Source: Yamagishiella unicocca (taxonomy: Eukaryota; Chlorophyta; Chlorophyceae; Chlamydomonadales; Volvocaceae). Taken from it: DNA of 64,000 bases. Where the stretch lies: NCBI GenBank assembly GCA_003116995.1, contig BDSL01000012.1, forward strand, positions 1,105,001 to 1,169,000. The letters run 5' to 3'. A program made the translations under genes and the position numbers. Below, piece after piece: positions 27,501-38,731 of the stretch. The stretch's first letter is position 1, and each line of letters begins with the position of its first letter. The notes under the pieces are model-generated. The model worked only from the letters and a program-made list of their open reading frames with translations, was not told where the DNA came from and ran no database searches.

Positions 27501-29804
27501 GTTGGGGCTTGGATAGGGGATGGAGGTGGTGGTTGTGGTGATTACGGCGGTTGTGATTGTGGTGGTTGTGGTAGTGGTTGCGGTGGTGGTGGTGGTGGTG
27601 GTGGTGGTGGTGGTGGTGGTGGTGGTGGTGGTGGTGGTGGTGGTGGTGGTGGTGGTGGTGGTGGTGGTGGTGGTGGTGGTGGTGGGTGGTGGTGGTTGCG
27701 GTGGGTAGTGGTGGTGGTGGTGGTGGCGGCCACCAAGCCAACTATCACCATGGGATCCGACGAGACAGAAGGCGGGAGGTGTTGCCTGACGGCGTGTACG
27801 ACTCACGTGCTTAGCTAGGGCGCTGCGGGCAACCCGCTCCGCCGCTGTCTTGACGGCCGACTGCTCAGCAGAGTAGCCGAAGTCCAGCCACTTGACTCGG
27901 TACAGGTTGCCGCCGCCGGGTGCCTTGCCGGAGGTGAAGGACGTCCCGCGACTCACCGCCGGGGGACCAGCGGCACCAGCGCCGCCACCGCCAGCGGTAA
28001 TAGATCCGGATCTGGTAGCACCAGGGAGTGGGCATTCGTGTATGTGGTACTTGTTTTAGCGTCCAAGGCTGGATGGTTTTTGCACTCGCAGGGAACGAGT
28101 GCGCGGGCCATCCCTCAGCCATCCCTCAGCCACCCGGCAAAGAACCCTGGCAACCGCCCAGAACCCGCAGCTAAGGCCGCCAGCCACAGCCCCACTGGCA
28201 TCGCGAGCACACCTGCTCGCGACTTCGGAGCTCCGCTGCTTCAGCGGACTGCTTCCTGTCTGTGGAAGCCCCGGCTGCTGCGGCTGCAGGCGCGGGTGGT
28301 GGGGGAAGCGCACGCCCAGGCGCGGGAGGTCCCGGTCCCCGGCGGCGACAGCCGCGGCGTTTGCAAATGTCATGGATTTGGATCTTGCGCCCAGGCCTGT
28401 GAGATCGGACAGCGACCCAGTCCTGCGGGAAGAGGATCGTTTTTCCTATTTTTTTCCAAAAAGGGAACGGTATGTTGGGTAGACTTCGGGAACTGCCTAA
28501 AAAACAAAAAATAATTGCCTCTGCAACACATCGCGTGCTCTCGAGATGCTGTTCCTCCAACTTTCAACACTGTTCTCCTCTATTCGCCACGGTAACAAGC
28601 ACCCCGGCGCTCGCGCGCGGCCGTTTCAGGAGTTGCAACCTACGGCCGGCGGTGGCGGTGCCGCCCCTCTCCCCCCCGTGTCGTGCAACGGGTCTTTTGA
28701 GATCCCCTAGCAGACCAAACTCACCTGCCGACGAGGCCTGAAAGGACACCTCCCGACGAGGCACCCACGTCGCCTCCGTCCGCCGCCTCCCAGCCCTCCT
28801 CCGCTTGCTGCTCCTCCCTGGCGAATGTGCAAAAATGCGTGCAAGGCCAAGTTAAGGCATTGCGGAGCACTTGGGCGCTTCTGACGATCTCCACAGCTAT
28901 AGGCTTAGGGTCTAGGAAACAGAAATGCAAGGCCGATTCCCGAACGGCGGCGCCGACCAGCACCAACAACCAAACTAAAGGCACGCACATCCACAGGCAA
29001 AAACGCCTTCAGCCCGCGGCTCCCAGCCACCCGACCCAGCCGCACCGGCGCCTTACCCCTCGCCTCCATCCTCCGTGCTGTCGCCCCTCTCCCGGCCGCG
29101 CCCCTCCGCCTCGTCGCCGCCGCTGCCGCCACTGCCACTGCCGCTGCCGCCACTGCCACTGCCGCTGCCGCCACTGCCCAGCGCACCTCCCAGTGCGTCC
29201 GCCCTCTGTCCCACACCCCGCGCCCGGGCCGCGGGCCCCTTGGCCTCGCTGCCGCCCTGGAGCTTAGTGCCGTACGCGTCCGCCCTGGATCCAACGGAGA
29301 TTTTGGATCCTGCGGCCCCCAGGCTTTCCCCCGCTCCGCCCCAGGCCTCCGAGTGGGTTGCACCCGCGCCGCCCGCCACGCGCGCTCGGGTTGCCGGAGA
29401 GTCGGCCGCCAGGGCGCCCCCGGAGCCCTGCAGTTGGTGCGACCGTTACCGTTGACGTAAGGGTTGTTGGCGAGTAGGGATGCATGGTTGGCAGTTGAGT
29501 TGTAGGTAGGCCGGCCCGCGCACATGAACCATTATTACGCTCGTATATATGGGGAAGGGGTGGATTAGTTGGGAGCGGGGCTGCTTGCTGTCTCTAACCG
29601 CTAACCCACGCCCCATAACCGCTAACCCACATCCCGTGAGCCGTAACCCACATCAACGGTCACAGAGACCTCGCTCAGGCTGGCTCTCGTCTTGGAGCCA
29701 CGTCCGCTGGGTTTTGAGGGGTCCCCCGTGCCGCTACTGCCGTTGCTGCCATTGCTGGCGCCTTCAGCGCCGCTGTAGGAGTAGACACCAATTGTGCGGC
29801 TCAT
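24585..29804 (-). CDS. Acyl-CoA dehydrogenase-like protein B, predicted catalytically atypical
   Basis: Eleven exons join in phase: 29652-29804, 29057-29427, 28725-28817, 28213-28422, 27807-28011, 27292-27464, 26990-27059, 26435-26668, 25867-26014, 25271-25485 and 24585-24821, giving 702 residues. Residues 1 to about 310 are a Gly/Ser/Ala-rich extension absent from ordinary ACADs (about 400 residues). The ACAD part follows: PRESVAAAGKEGFGGMAVP, AGGLGLG, HNMVAWLVGHFG, the flavin-side motif ATEPASGSD, YTLNGTKVFVAGAG, VGREGQGLDLL, and helices including RMVDLHAELQAARLMVRAAA. The closest family feel is isobutyryl-CoA dehydrogenase (ACAD8). Near the C-terminus the segment reads RAHTVVGGSNDQL where ACAD8-type enzymes have LEGSNE, so the catalytic Glu is Gly. 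The helix-G position used by isovaleryl/long-chain enzymes reads LQR, not LER. It may bind FAD or acyl-CoA without normal dehydrogenation. It is divergent from gene A. Confidence 0.85.
25101..25255. repeat. AACCCAAAAACCCTGG-type tandem repeat in gene B last intron
   Basis: About eight imperfect 16-20-bp units. The same sequence type lies at the same intron position in gene C, at about 46.93-47.00 kb. Confidence 0.85.
26069..26100. repeat. Interstitial telomere-like repeat (TTTTAGGG/TTTAGGG)
   Basis: Four tandem units mixing the Chlamydomonas-type TTTTAGGG and the plant/Volvox-type TTTAGGG, in the gene B intron between exons 25867-26014 and 26435-26668. Confidence 0.85.
26879..26980. repeat. 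12-bp tandem repeat (CCGCACCCTCCG), intronic
   Basis: About eight units immediately downstream, in minus sense, of the donor of exon 26990-27059. Confidence 0.85.
27582..27683. repeat. GGT/CAC trinucleotide array in gene B intron
   Basis: About 34 uninterrupted GGT triplets, with degenerate flanks from 27.52 to 27.73 kb, inside intron 27465-27806. All poly-Gly, poly-Val, poly-Trp, poly-His and poly-Thr frames here are artefacts of the array. Confidence 0.95.
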
Positions 29805-31613
29805 GCCTGTCCCAGCAGAGAGAATGAGCCAGGATCGGGCGGAAATGAACAGATCGGGCGGAAATGAACGGATCGGGCGGAAATGAACGGGAGGGGAGGA
29901 AGGAGACGACACCGTGGGGTTGCGAGCGGTGAAATTTGGATCAGTTGTAATAGCAAGCTGGGAGGGACCAGAGTCTACAGGCGCAGGGGTGAATTGACGG
30001 GGACGGAGAGTCAACTATGGCGGATGAACGCACGCGCATTGCTGTGAGAAGTTCCAGTTTAATGGTAAGGTTGCGTTCATGGACCTTACTCCAGAAAGCA
30101 TGCATCGGCCCTCAACGCGCCCCTCGGCTTGCGTGCGTGTACGTCGGCGAGCGACATGGCAACTAACCGCCGAATGGACTCTCATCCTTGCTCCGCGTTG
30201 GCACCAGCGCAGCTGCTCCGTTTCCTCCTTGCGTTTGGGCCGCAGCAGATGCTCGAAGCTGCTCCAAGGCTGTGCGGGAGTGACATCGCGGTCCGAATCC
30301 AGACCACAACAGGGTTATACGAAGTGAAAGGCAATCCAGAGCACATGACCGTAATTTGCAAAGGCAGGGAACTTGTAGGAAAGCCAAGGTCTGCAACCCC
30401 AAGGCGATGGCCGAACCGCACCTGAAAACGAGCCGCCTGTGAACGACTTGGACCTCCCCGCAAGCTCCGGCGAGTAGATGCTGATAAATGCTGGCAAGTG
30501 CGGCTTCTTGGGTGACACCTGCGCCATTCTTTCTCGCGCCACTGTTCGGATATATTTGCCCGCTTACACAATGCTTTCCAGCGCGAACATGGATTGAAGA
30601 AAATGAGCCTGGTAACGGGCGAAGGAAATTTTGTCCAGCCTGGCTACTGGAACGCTTCAAGCCCTCAATGCCGCCCGCCGACGCGTAGTACGGGCCCCCC
30701 CGACGTACCATCATCGTGACATAAAACCTGATATTAGACTCTTGCCGTTGACTTACACATAAAATTTTGGTAATCTTACGAGTAGGCAAGGACAGGGCAG
30801 CCGCTTACAGGATTAAGTTTGGGACGTACTTCCAGACCGAATGGCGAGCTTCCAAGGAGGCCCTGATGAATCCAGCTAGGAGCAACTATAAAACATTTAA
30901 GCTTACGGTTACATCCATAACGTACAGGAGTCATCTTGCCTGGCCTTATGATGATTACGTATACCGTACGCGACTGCCATTCGCGGTGTTGACGAGCCGT
31001 ATCATTGGAGCCCACGAGTTGGCTTTATGCGTGCGCTTTGGGCTGCTTTGGGAAACGCGTAAATCTAGATACATATATTCTATGGATACGGTATATCATG
31101 TTAAGGTAAAACACATGCACCCTTTGAAATCGTGGGCAGGGAAACATCACACGGCCTGCCGATCGTATTGACATTGGCTCAGACGAGAGAATTGCGTAAA
31201 TGATGGGCGATCAAACGGGATCCGGCCTTTGGCATTATGCATAGAGAACGGTGTGCACTCGTCCGTACAGCTGAAAATGGAGGAACATTAATGTTGTTTT
31301 AAAATTCTTATTTCTTGGATTTTATGCAACTCGTTAAAGCCGTATTGAAATGCAAGGCAGGCCTAGTTTCCCGAAAAAACATATTGATTACTTTTTGTGG
31401 CTTGACACGTCGCTCGTCAACGTGGTTGGTCGCATTGGTTGGTGATTTGATTCCATAGCGTTAGAAGTCCGGTTTCGGCAGCTGTAGCTTTCACCGCGCG
31501 TGGCGTTACGAGCGGGTTAAGCTCTCAGACATACCGGTACCCCTTCACTTGGTGAATGCACTGAATTTGAGCTTTACAATTACATAGCTGCGCAGTCATA
31601 TATTATTCACGTC
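29805..31613. promoter_or_regulatory. Divergent intergenic region between ACAD-like genes B and A
   Basis: The start codons of B (minus) and A (plus) face away from each other across 1.8 kb, so this stretch must hold both promoters. Three copies of a 19-bp unit (GATCGGGCGGAAATGAACG) lie at about 29836-29892, 30-90 bp upstream of the B start codon. The middle is AT-richer and holds a dispersed repeat at 31.24 kb. Frames of up to 208 residues on the minus strand have no recognisable motifs. No TATA box or other named element is claimed. Confidence 0.5.
31244..31385. repeat. Dispersed ~150-bp repeat, copy 1
   Basis: Closely matches 53986-54141 from GAGAACGGTGTGCACTCG to TTTCCCGAAAAAAC, with one internal deletion of about 13 bp relative to copy 2. 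The flanks outside these limits do not match. The element type is unknown. Confidence 0.85.
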
Positions 31614-34600
31614 ATGTCATCGACGCCAACTCCCCCTGCTGGCGCGACGCCGGGCGATTCCCCAAAGTCGCGGTTGCACAGGGCCACGAGTCGCTCAAGG
31701 TCGTTCCACCAGGCATTCATTGATGCCAAATCCGGTCATTCTCAGCCACCCGAGGACCCGCAACGGAGCTTGGATGCGGCATGTGGGTACATCGTCGGGT
31801 TCCGTATGCGCATAAAGAGAAAATCCTTGTGTGTTAAGGAAACTACCAACCATCACCCGTAAAATTATCCAACTATTAAAGCGTCAAAGCATACGCCTCG
31901 GAACAGCCGAACCCGCCCCAACTGCTACTGGCCCGGCTTATCGGCTTATGCACCCAGCTGGCCCCTACCTGCATCCATCCCAATTCTCACCCAACCCCAC
32001 TTGCTGCAGTTCCCGAGCTCTACAAGAAGTCGCTACAACGCGCTTACGCCACACGGCCACCCGACGAGGACGACAAGGAGACCCCAACTTCGCCCTTCGC
32101 CAGCGGCATGAAGGGGCGCTTCTCCAACGCAGGTACGACAGCGCCTTCCCACGGCCATACCCAGCTTGCCCCTCTCCCCACTCACCACAAACGCCCTGCC
32201 TGCTCCTCCCCCCCAAAGCGTCCCGTTTCAAGCTGCTCCTCAAGTCTTCGTCGGCACCGCGGGAAGAGGGCGGCGCCGGCGAGGACGCGCAGGTAGAGCA
32301 CGACGACAGAGAGCAGCAAGGTGACAGCCCGGCGGAGGACAGTCTCCCGCCAGTGGCGGCGGGGGATGACGACCCAGCGGCCGCCGCGATCGCCGCGGAG
32401 TTTATGGCGATGGCGGCGGTGGGGCCGTCCGGAGCCGGGTAGGCGTGGTGTGGGTGGTGGTTCCACGAAGGGAGGCAAGGGAAGGAAGCGGCGGTTTCGG
32501 AGCAGGGTTGGAGGGGTGTGGGTGTGATGGAGGTGATGTGGGGGCACCCGGCTGGTGCGGACGGGAACGGAGAGGGGGTTCATGTGCGGGCGTGAGCGAG
32601 CGGGGAGGGGAGGGGCTTTCATGGTTTTTTGTTGGGTGTCGCTCATGGTATGGGGAGTCGCGCCCAGTGCCGACAGGCCGTTCCTGACTGCTGCTATGTC
32701 ACAGGGGCGGCGGCGGCGGCGGCGGCAAGGGCCTCATGGGCCAGCTGAAAGGAGTGTACGACACAGGGTACGTACTTTGGACGAGCAAACTAACGGGCGT
32801 GGGGTTTTGCCCTCCCGCGCACCCTCGCTCCTCCCCCGGTGGCTTATCACTCACCCCGCCGTTTTCACCGAGGAGCGCACCCACGCCCTGAGGCCCACAA
32901 AAAGAAAACGCCTTGAGGTTTGCCGTACATGCTTCCTCGTACACCAGCTGTGTTCATTTTAGGTTACGATGAGATCACCAGGCAGCCCCGCCCCCCTCAC
33001 CCCGCACACTGCTGTGACTGCGGCGGCGCTCCTTTCGACTGGTGGGGCAGAGGCGAGCTGGATGATTCGCAGCAGGACGGCGAGCAGCAGGGGGGCGGCA
33101 GCGCCTCCAAGGCTCTCGACCCGCAGGCCGATCTGAAGAAGCTCTTGAAGGACAAGATGGACAGCGGCAAGGGCAAGATGGACGAGGCGTGAGTGCACCG
33201 GTCTGGGGAGCGAGTGTGTGTGTGCGAGGAGTGCACCGGTCTGGGGAGCGAGCGGGGAGGGGGGGGCATAAAACCCGGTTTCACGATATGGGTAGGATAG
33301 CTGGGGAGGTGTGAAACCGGTAGCTGGGGAGGGGGGAGGGGGGAGTCCACAGATCTGGGGCTGGGAAGGGAGGTAGCCTAACGCTTAAAGGGAGAGGGGG
33401 ACCGGGATGAGGGTTTCATATGCGGGCTGCAGGGGCGACGGCGGCCTGCTGTCGAAGCTTTCCTGGCCTGCCTCGCCCCTGCTGCCCTATGTCCTACACC
33501 CTTGCTGCAGAATGGACAGCGGACCCCTGGGGAAATGCAGGAAGGGCAGGAAGGACAAGAAGGGCAAGAAGCAGCCGGAGGGAGGCACAGGGAAGGAGGA
33601 GGGGGAGGAGGGCGCGGGGAGTACGGCGGGCAGTGGTGGCAGTGGCGGCGGCGGTGGCGGCGGCGGCGGCGGCCTGTTCGCAAGCATTAAGGAGGCCACA
33701 CAACAGAAGTGGGTACCGTGCACGGCGCTGTTGCGGGGGGTTTAAGGAGACCGGGGGTGTATGAGAGCACAGGGCTTCCGAGCGGCAGTCCTCCGTCCTA
33801 TTACATGGCTTTCGAGTCGGTGGTCGAGGATCGATTCCTAACGACACCGACACCGCAAAGTCGGCGCCATCCGAAAAGCTCCATCGCTTCACGCCGTGCA
33901 ATGTGCTGCGTGCTGTGCTCCCTCTCCCCTGCATGCTGCGCCCTCAGGCTGCAGGAGGCGAAGGAGGCGGCAGCGGGGGCGCAGCAGGCTGACAAGGAGG
34001 CGGCCGGCGGCGGCGGCGGGGTTGAGGGTGAGGCCGACAAGGAGAAGCCGTCTGAGACCAAGCCCCAGCCGCCGGTGATCCCCACGCCCGCCCGACCAGT
34101 AGTACACGGTGAGCGCTGCGGAGTTGTCATGTCGGGGCGAAGGCAGCTCCTAATCGTCGCTCGCACACGCCCTCCTGCGGTTCCACTCCACCGGTCTCAC
34201 GTACCGCTGGCGCATCCCGTGCCCGCCTCCCTCCTGCCCCGGGGCCCTAAACCCTAAACCTTAAACCCTAAACCCTCAATCCCGCGCCCCGCACCTTCCT
34301 GCCCCCGGAGCCCCCAGGTAAAGACCCCTGGCTGCCCTGCGGGCTGTCCCCTCGCCAGGTAGGGAGCGGGGGGGTACATAAAAAACCCGGCGACTCGACA
34401 TGGAGCGGGGGAGGGGGGGCACGGAGGCAGCAAACACATCACCGCTCTCCCAGCCCCCCAGCTTAGCAAAACACACACGCACTCGGCCCCTCCCGTCCCC
34501 AGGTGGAGCTGCGGGCTAAGGCGCGGGAGCTGGTCCTGGAGCATGTCTTGCCCAATGTGGCCAAGTGGGACAAGGATCGGGTGAGTACTGGCAGGGCGGC

Positions 34601-37600
34601 GGCGGAGGCGGACGGGGAGGGTGGAGCAGGGGCGCCCTCCACTTTTCGTATGCTTCCTACCTCGTAGCTAACTGCTAACTGTCATCTAGCATCCATCGCA
34701 GTCCGAGTCGTCGACGCCCTGCCGCCCGGATACCTACGGTTAGCGGCGTCCCCTCGTAATACACATTCCCCGCCCTCCCCTGCCTCTCTTCCTCATGGGT
34801 CGCAATACACATTCCCCGCCCCCGCCCCTGCCCCTCTGCCTCCCTTTCTCATATGAGTCGCAATACACATTCCCCGCGCCCCCCTCCCGCCCACATCCTC
34901 GCTGTCCGCCGACCATGCGCCCACTATCCTGTCGTTTTCGTGTCACCGGTTTTCACGCCCCCCCCCCCCGCAGATGCTCCCGCGCTCCATGCTGGCGGCC
35001 GCGGGGCGTGCAGGCTTCTGCGGCATGGTGGCTCCACTGCTGGCCGGCGGGCGGGGCTGGAGCTACGCCGATGCTGCCAGCGTGTTTGAGGTGGTGGGAG
35101 CGGCGGACCTCAACACCGCGGCGGTGCTGGCACACCAGAACGCCATGGCTTGGATGGTGGGGAAGTGAGTTGCCCTCGGGGGGGGGTGCTTGGTAAAACT
35201 CAAAGTGTGCTTGGGTGCCAAAATAGTGCTTGGATGCAGTCTCCGCGCATGTTTATCCATCCGGAGCCTCTTGCTGGTTCCGATACCCTCTCCCCCCCCC
35301 GCCCTGACGCCCCTCTCCTTCCTCGCCCTGCGGTCGCTTGCCTCCGCCGCAAGGTACGCGGGGCCCATCCACAAGCTGCCTCTGACTGCGGCACTGGCCT
35401 CAGGGTGCGTGGTGGGTACCTTCGCCGCCAGCGAGCCGCAGGCGCGGAAAGACCTGACCAAGTCGGCGAGCTTCGCAGTCAAGTACAAGGACATGGTGTG
35501 GTGCGGGGGGTTAGGGTTTTGGGTAACTAGGGTTTGGGCGCGTAGGGCAGGGTGGTGGAGGCAGTGGCTGCGTCCCCGCGTGTGGCTACCATATGCCTTT
35601 GTGTGCTGACCGCTATAACCACCGGAACAACCCTAGATTTCTCCCCCTTTGGACCCTTCCGACCCTCCGACCCCTCGGACCCCTCGACTCCCCCCCTCAG
35701 TCCGGCGACTACTGGATCCTCAACGGCTATAAGGATTTCGTGCCGCTTTGTGGCTCGGCCGACCTGTACCTGGTGGCTGGCCGCACGGATCCCACAGCCG
35801 AGGGCCTCACGCTGTTCATCCTGCCGAAGGTGATCCAGGGAGGGAGCGCGCGGGCCGGTTGGCCGGGGGGTTGTCTCCTGGCGGTCTCTTGCGATGGTGA
35901 CTAGGAGGCATGGGGACGAGCAAGGGATCGATCCGGGGTGGGCGGGGACTGGTAGCGCTGTTTTGTTTCTACGGAGCTGAGGTTTGGGGCTAGGAAGGAC
36001 GCGGTGGCGCGCAAGCTTGGGAGGTGGGTAAAGCGGCGCGGCGCGGCTTGTGTGTTTTTCCCCTTCTCCTTCTTCCTCCTCCTTCTCCTCCTCCTGCCAA
36101 AACCCCGGCACTACGCCCCGGTTCGGCCGGCTACTGTACCGCGCCCCCCCCCACGTTTTTCCTTCGTACACGGGTTTTCCTTGCACCCGCCTCCCCCCGC
36201 AGTTCTACCCCGGCCTCACGTGGTTGGGCCCGCCGTACGACTGCCTGGGAGCTCGCTCGCTGACGCACGGCAGCCTGCTGCTGACGTGTTGCATCGTACG
36301 CGACGAGATGCGGATGGCGGCGGGCAAGACAGTGCAGTGCATCCAGGAGGGAGGTGGGCTACGAGCCGGCGCTCGCTGTGTATGACACGGCCTGTCGCCA
36401 GCTCCTCGTCCCATTGGACACCCCATGTTTACCCCCGCAGCCCATCCCCCCACCGCCCCACGTTCCCCCTTGCCCCGTCGTTTCCCTCTCATCCATGTGG
36501 CTTTCCCTCGCAGGCGACCGCTTCCGACTGTTCCTAGCCTCCGCCGCCATCGGCTCCGCCACCGTGGCCGTCGGCATGGCTCACGACTGGCTGATAGACC
36601 CGGCGCATCGGCACTTCTCGCACGACCTGATAGGTAAGTCATAAGATAGGGCTTTAGGGTCCTTAAAAAGACCAACCCGATACGCACACATGGATGTCTG
36701 TGTGTCAGACAGACGACACGGCAAGGCGTCGTCGTACGCGTCGTACACCTCAACCGGCTTTGCGTCTCGCTCGTACGAGCAGGGGTAGGTCCTGCTACGG
36801 CGCAGGGACGACACCGCCGCCGCGGCGTTTGGTTCTGGAGCCGAGGTCGGGACCTGGTTTTTGTTTACGTTGTTGTAACGGCTACGTGATATCCTAGTTG
36901 TGTAAAACTCTTAGGACGGGCAGATTCCCGGACCGGACCGGACTCAGTCTGAGGGTGTAGGTAACCGCGTACACCGCAGACAAAACCCCGCGGACCTCAC
37001 CTCACCTCACCTCACCTCACCTCACCTCACCTCACCTCACCTCACCTCACCTCACCTCACCTCACCTCACCTCACCTCACCTCGCACTCTCACTCTCACT
37101 CGCCGCCCGGCCCCACCCAGGCTACCAGGCGCTGGAGCACCGGGTCGTGGCTCTGACGGCGCGGGTGGATGCCGCCAGGCTGGTGGTGCAGGCGGCGGCG
37201 GCGGCCATGGACTCCAAGGTGTGTGTGTGTGTTTGGGGGGCCGGCTGGGCGTGGGTCGCTCGGCGGCGCCGGGTGTGCCAGAGAGCGGGCGGGGGCCGGC
37301 AGCAGCGGGCCGAGCAGCTTCCGCTGACAAGGCGTCACCACTCACCAGCCCTTCTCTGTACCTCCCGATATCGGCATATAGATAGCCGCTTGCTTCGCAA
37401 GTCTCAACCGGTCGATGGGGGCCTGCGTTTCGGACTCCGAAGAGCTTCAATCCATGCCGATGTTTCCTGGGGAACGTTAGGCCATGTTTGTCGTTTTTAA
37501 TGTCCCGTCGCAGAGCAACGACGGCCCGGCCCAGGTGTCTCTGGCCAAGCACCACTCGGTGGTGACGGCGATGGAGGTGCTGGAGGGCGTGCGCACGCTG

Positions 37601-38632
37601 TTCGGCGCCGCGTCCGTACACGTGTCGTACCCGCTGGCGCGCGTACGGCGCAACCTGGTGGCGTACCAGCTGCTGGGCGGCGACGTGGAGGTGCGGGGGG
37701 CCGGGGGCGGAGGTCCAATATGCATGGGACGGTACGGCGAAGCGAGCTCTGGGAACGACAGTGAAGCACGGGCGCATGCGCTTAATACGACATGGTACGA
37801 CACGGTACTGGCCTGACGGTGCCTAGCGTATACTGACAGGTTGTCACGACACAACACGTAACTCGCACGTCAGGTGCTGGTAACTCCCCCCTTTGTGGCC
37901 ATTAGCGCTGAAAAGGCATGCAATGCTCGAGATGGTGGGTGGGAATACTCTTCTCCGGCTGTAGTCCAGCTGCGCCAGCTGCTGCTCCTGGGCCTTGCAA
38001 CTTAGCCGGTACCAGGCGCGCGGCGTGCATGACGACCCTGTCGTACCGCCATTTCCGAAGTCGTTGTTGTTACTGCTCCCCTGCTGAGCGGGCTCTGGTG
38101 TTTCACACACGCTATGTCGATCACCCGTTGTGCTCGTGTTGACAAGGTATCGGCGAGAAGTAATCCCCGTCCATACTATGTATCCCCACGCAGCTGTGCG
38201 TGGACATGGCATGGCTTGGTTTGGTGAGCAAGCGCAAGGCTAAGGGCAGGAAGGGCAAGAAGAGCGCCGCTGGTGCGGCCCAGAAGAAGATGAAGAAGAA
38301 GCTGCCGGGCGAGGAGGAGGACGGCGAGGAGGAGGGTGAGGAACGGTGGCAGGGAGGGGGGGCCAGGCAGCTTCTGACAATGGGGGACAGAGTGGTCCTC
38401 AGCGCGCGTGATGGGCCTTTGGGTGCACATATGGTAGGGCATGTACGACACCGTACGACGTTCCCTTACTGGCCGACAGCCATGCATCCTTTTGAGTGCA
38501 CACCCAGATGGGCCTGCATCGACGCCGCGCCGCCTGCATCCACTTGCATGTTGCTGTCTTGGACTTGCTGCAGAAGACGAAGATGAGGACGATAGCGATG
38601 AAGACGAGGAGGAGGAAGAGGAGGAGGAGTAG
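31614..38632 (+). CDS. Acyl-CoA dehydrogenase-like protein A with charged tails
   Basis: Exons: 31614-31782, 32010-32132, 32219-32438, 32705-32767, 33051-33188, 33511-33708, 33948-34108, 34503-34580, about 34701-34737, 34974-35164, 35354-35495, 35701-35829, 36203-36353, 36514-36633, 37121-37218, 37514-37690, 38194-38335 and 38574-38632. Phases agree except at two junctions (after 34108 and after 34737), where a boundary is off or a small exon is missing. The N-terminal 300-odd residues are charged and Gly-rich, with Lys-rich stretches such as KGRKDKKGKKQ. The ACAD-like part has MLAAAGRAGFCGMVAP, HQNAMAWMVGK, YWILNGYKDF and RFRLFLASAAIGSA. The GSD flavin motif is lost (SEPQARKD). The catalytic-Glu segment reads LLGGDVEL, so Glu is Gly, and the helix-G Glu position is Phe (RFR). 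The end is a KKMKKKLPGEEED-type basic stretch, then a nearly all-acidic tail. It is the most degenerate of the three paralogues and probably not an active dehydrogenase. Confidence 0.75.
34244..34277. repeat. Interstitial telomere-like repeat (CCCTAAA)
   Basis: Four to five CCCTAAA units, one altered to CCTTAAA, in the gene A intron before exon 34503. Confidence 0.8.
36995..37083. repeat. CCTCA pentanucleotide array, about 18 copies
   Basis: Perfect pentamer array in the gene A intron between exons 36514-36633 and 37121-37218, ending about 40 bp before the acceptor. Confidence 0.95.
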
Positions 38633-38726
38633 CAGGAGTAACAGGAGGCGCAAGATGAGGAGGGGTGGGAGAACGCCAGCCGGCCGCGGTGTGGCGCATC
38701 ATCTCAATGGCGGGTGGCCCGCAGCG

Positions 38727-38731
38727 TGTAA
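38727..38731 (+). terminator. TGTAA poly(A)-type signal of gene A
   Basis: TGTAA, the standard volvocine polyadenylation motif, lies about 95 nt after the gene A stop codon. Confidence 0.5.

Noticed and set aside
27498..27956. Poly-Gly, poly-Val, poly-Trp, poly-His and poly-Thr proteins
   Set aside because: Products of the intronic GGT array between two well-supported exons of gene B.
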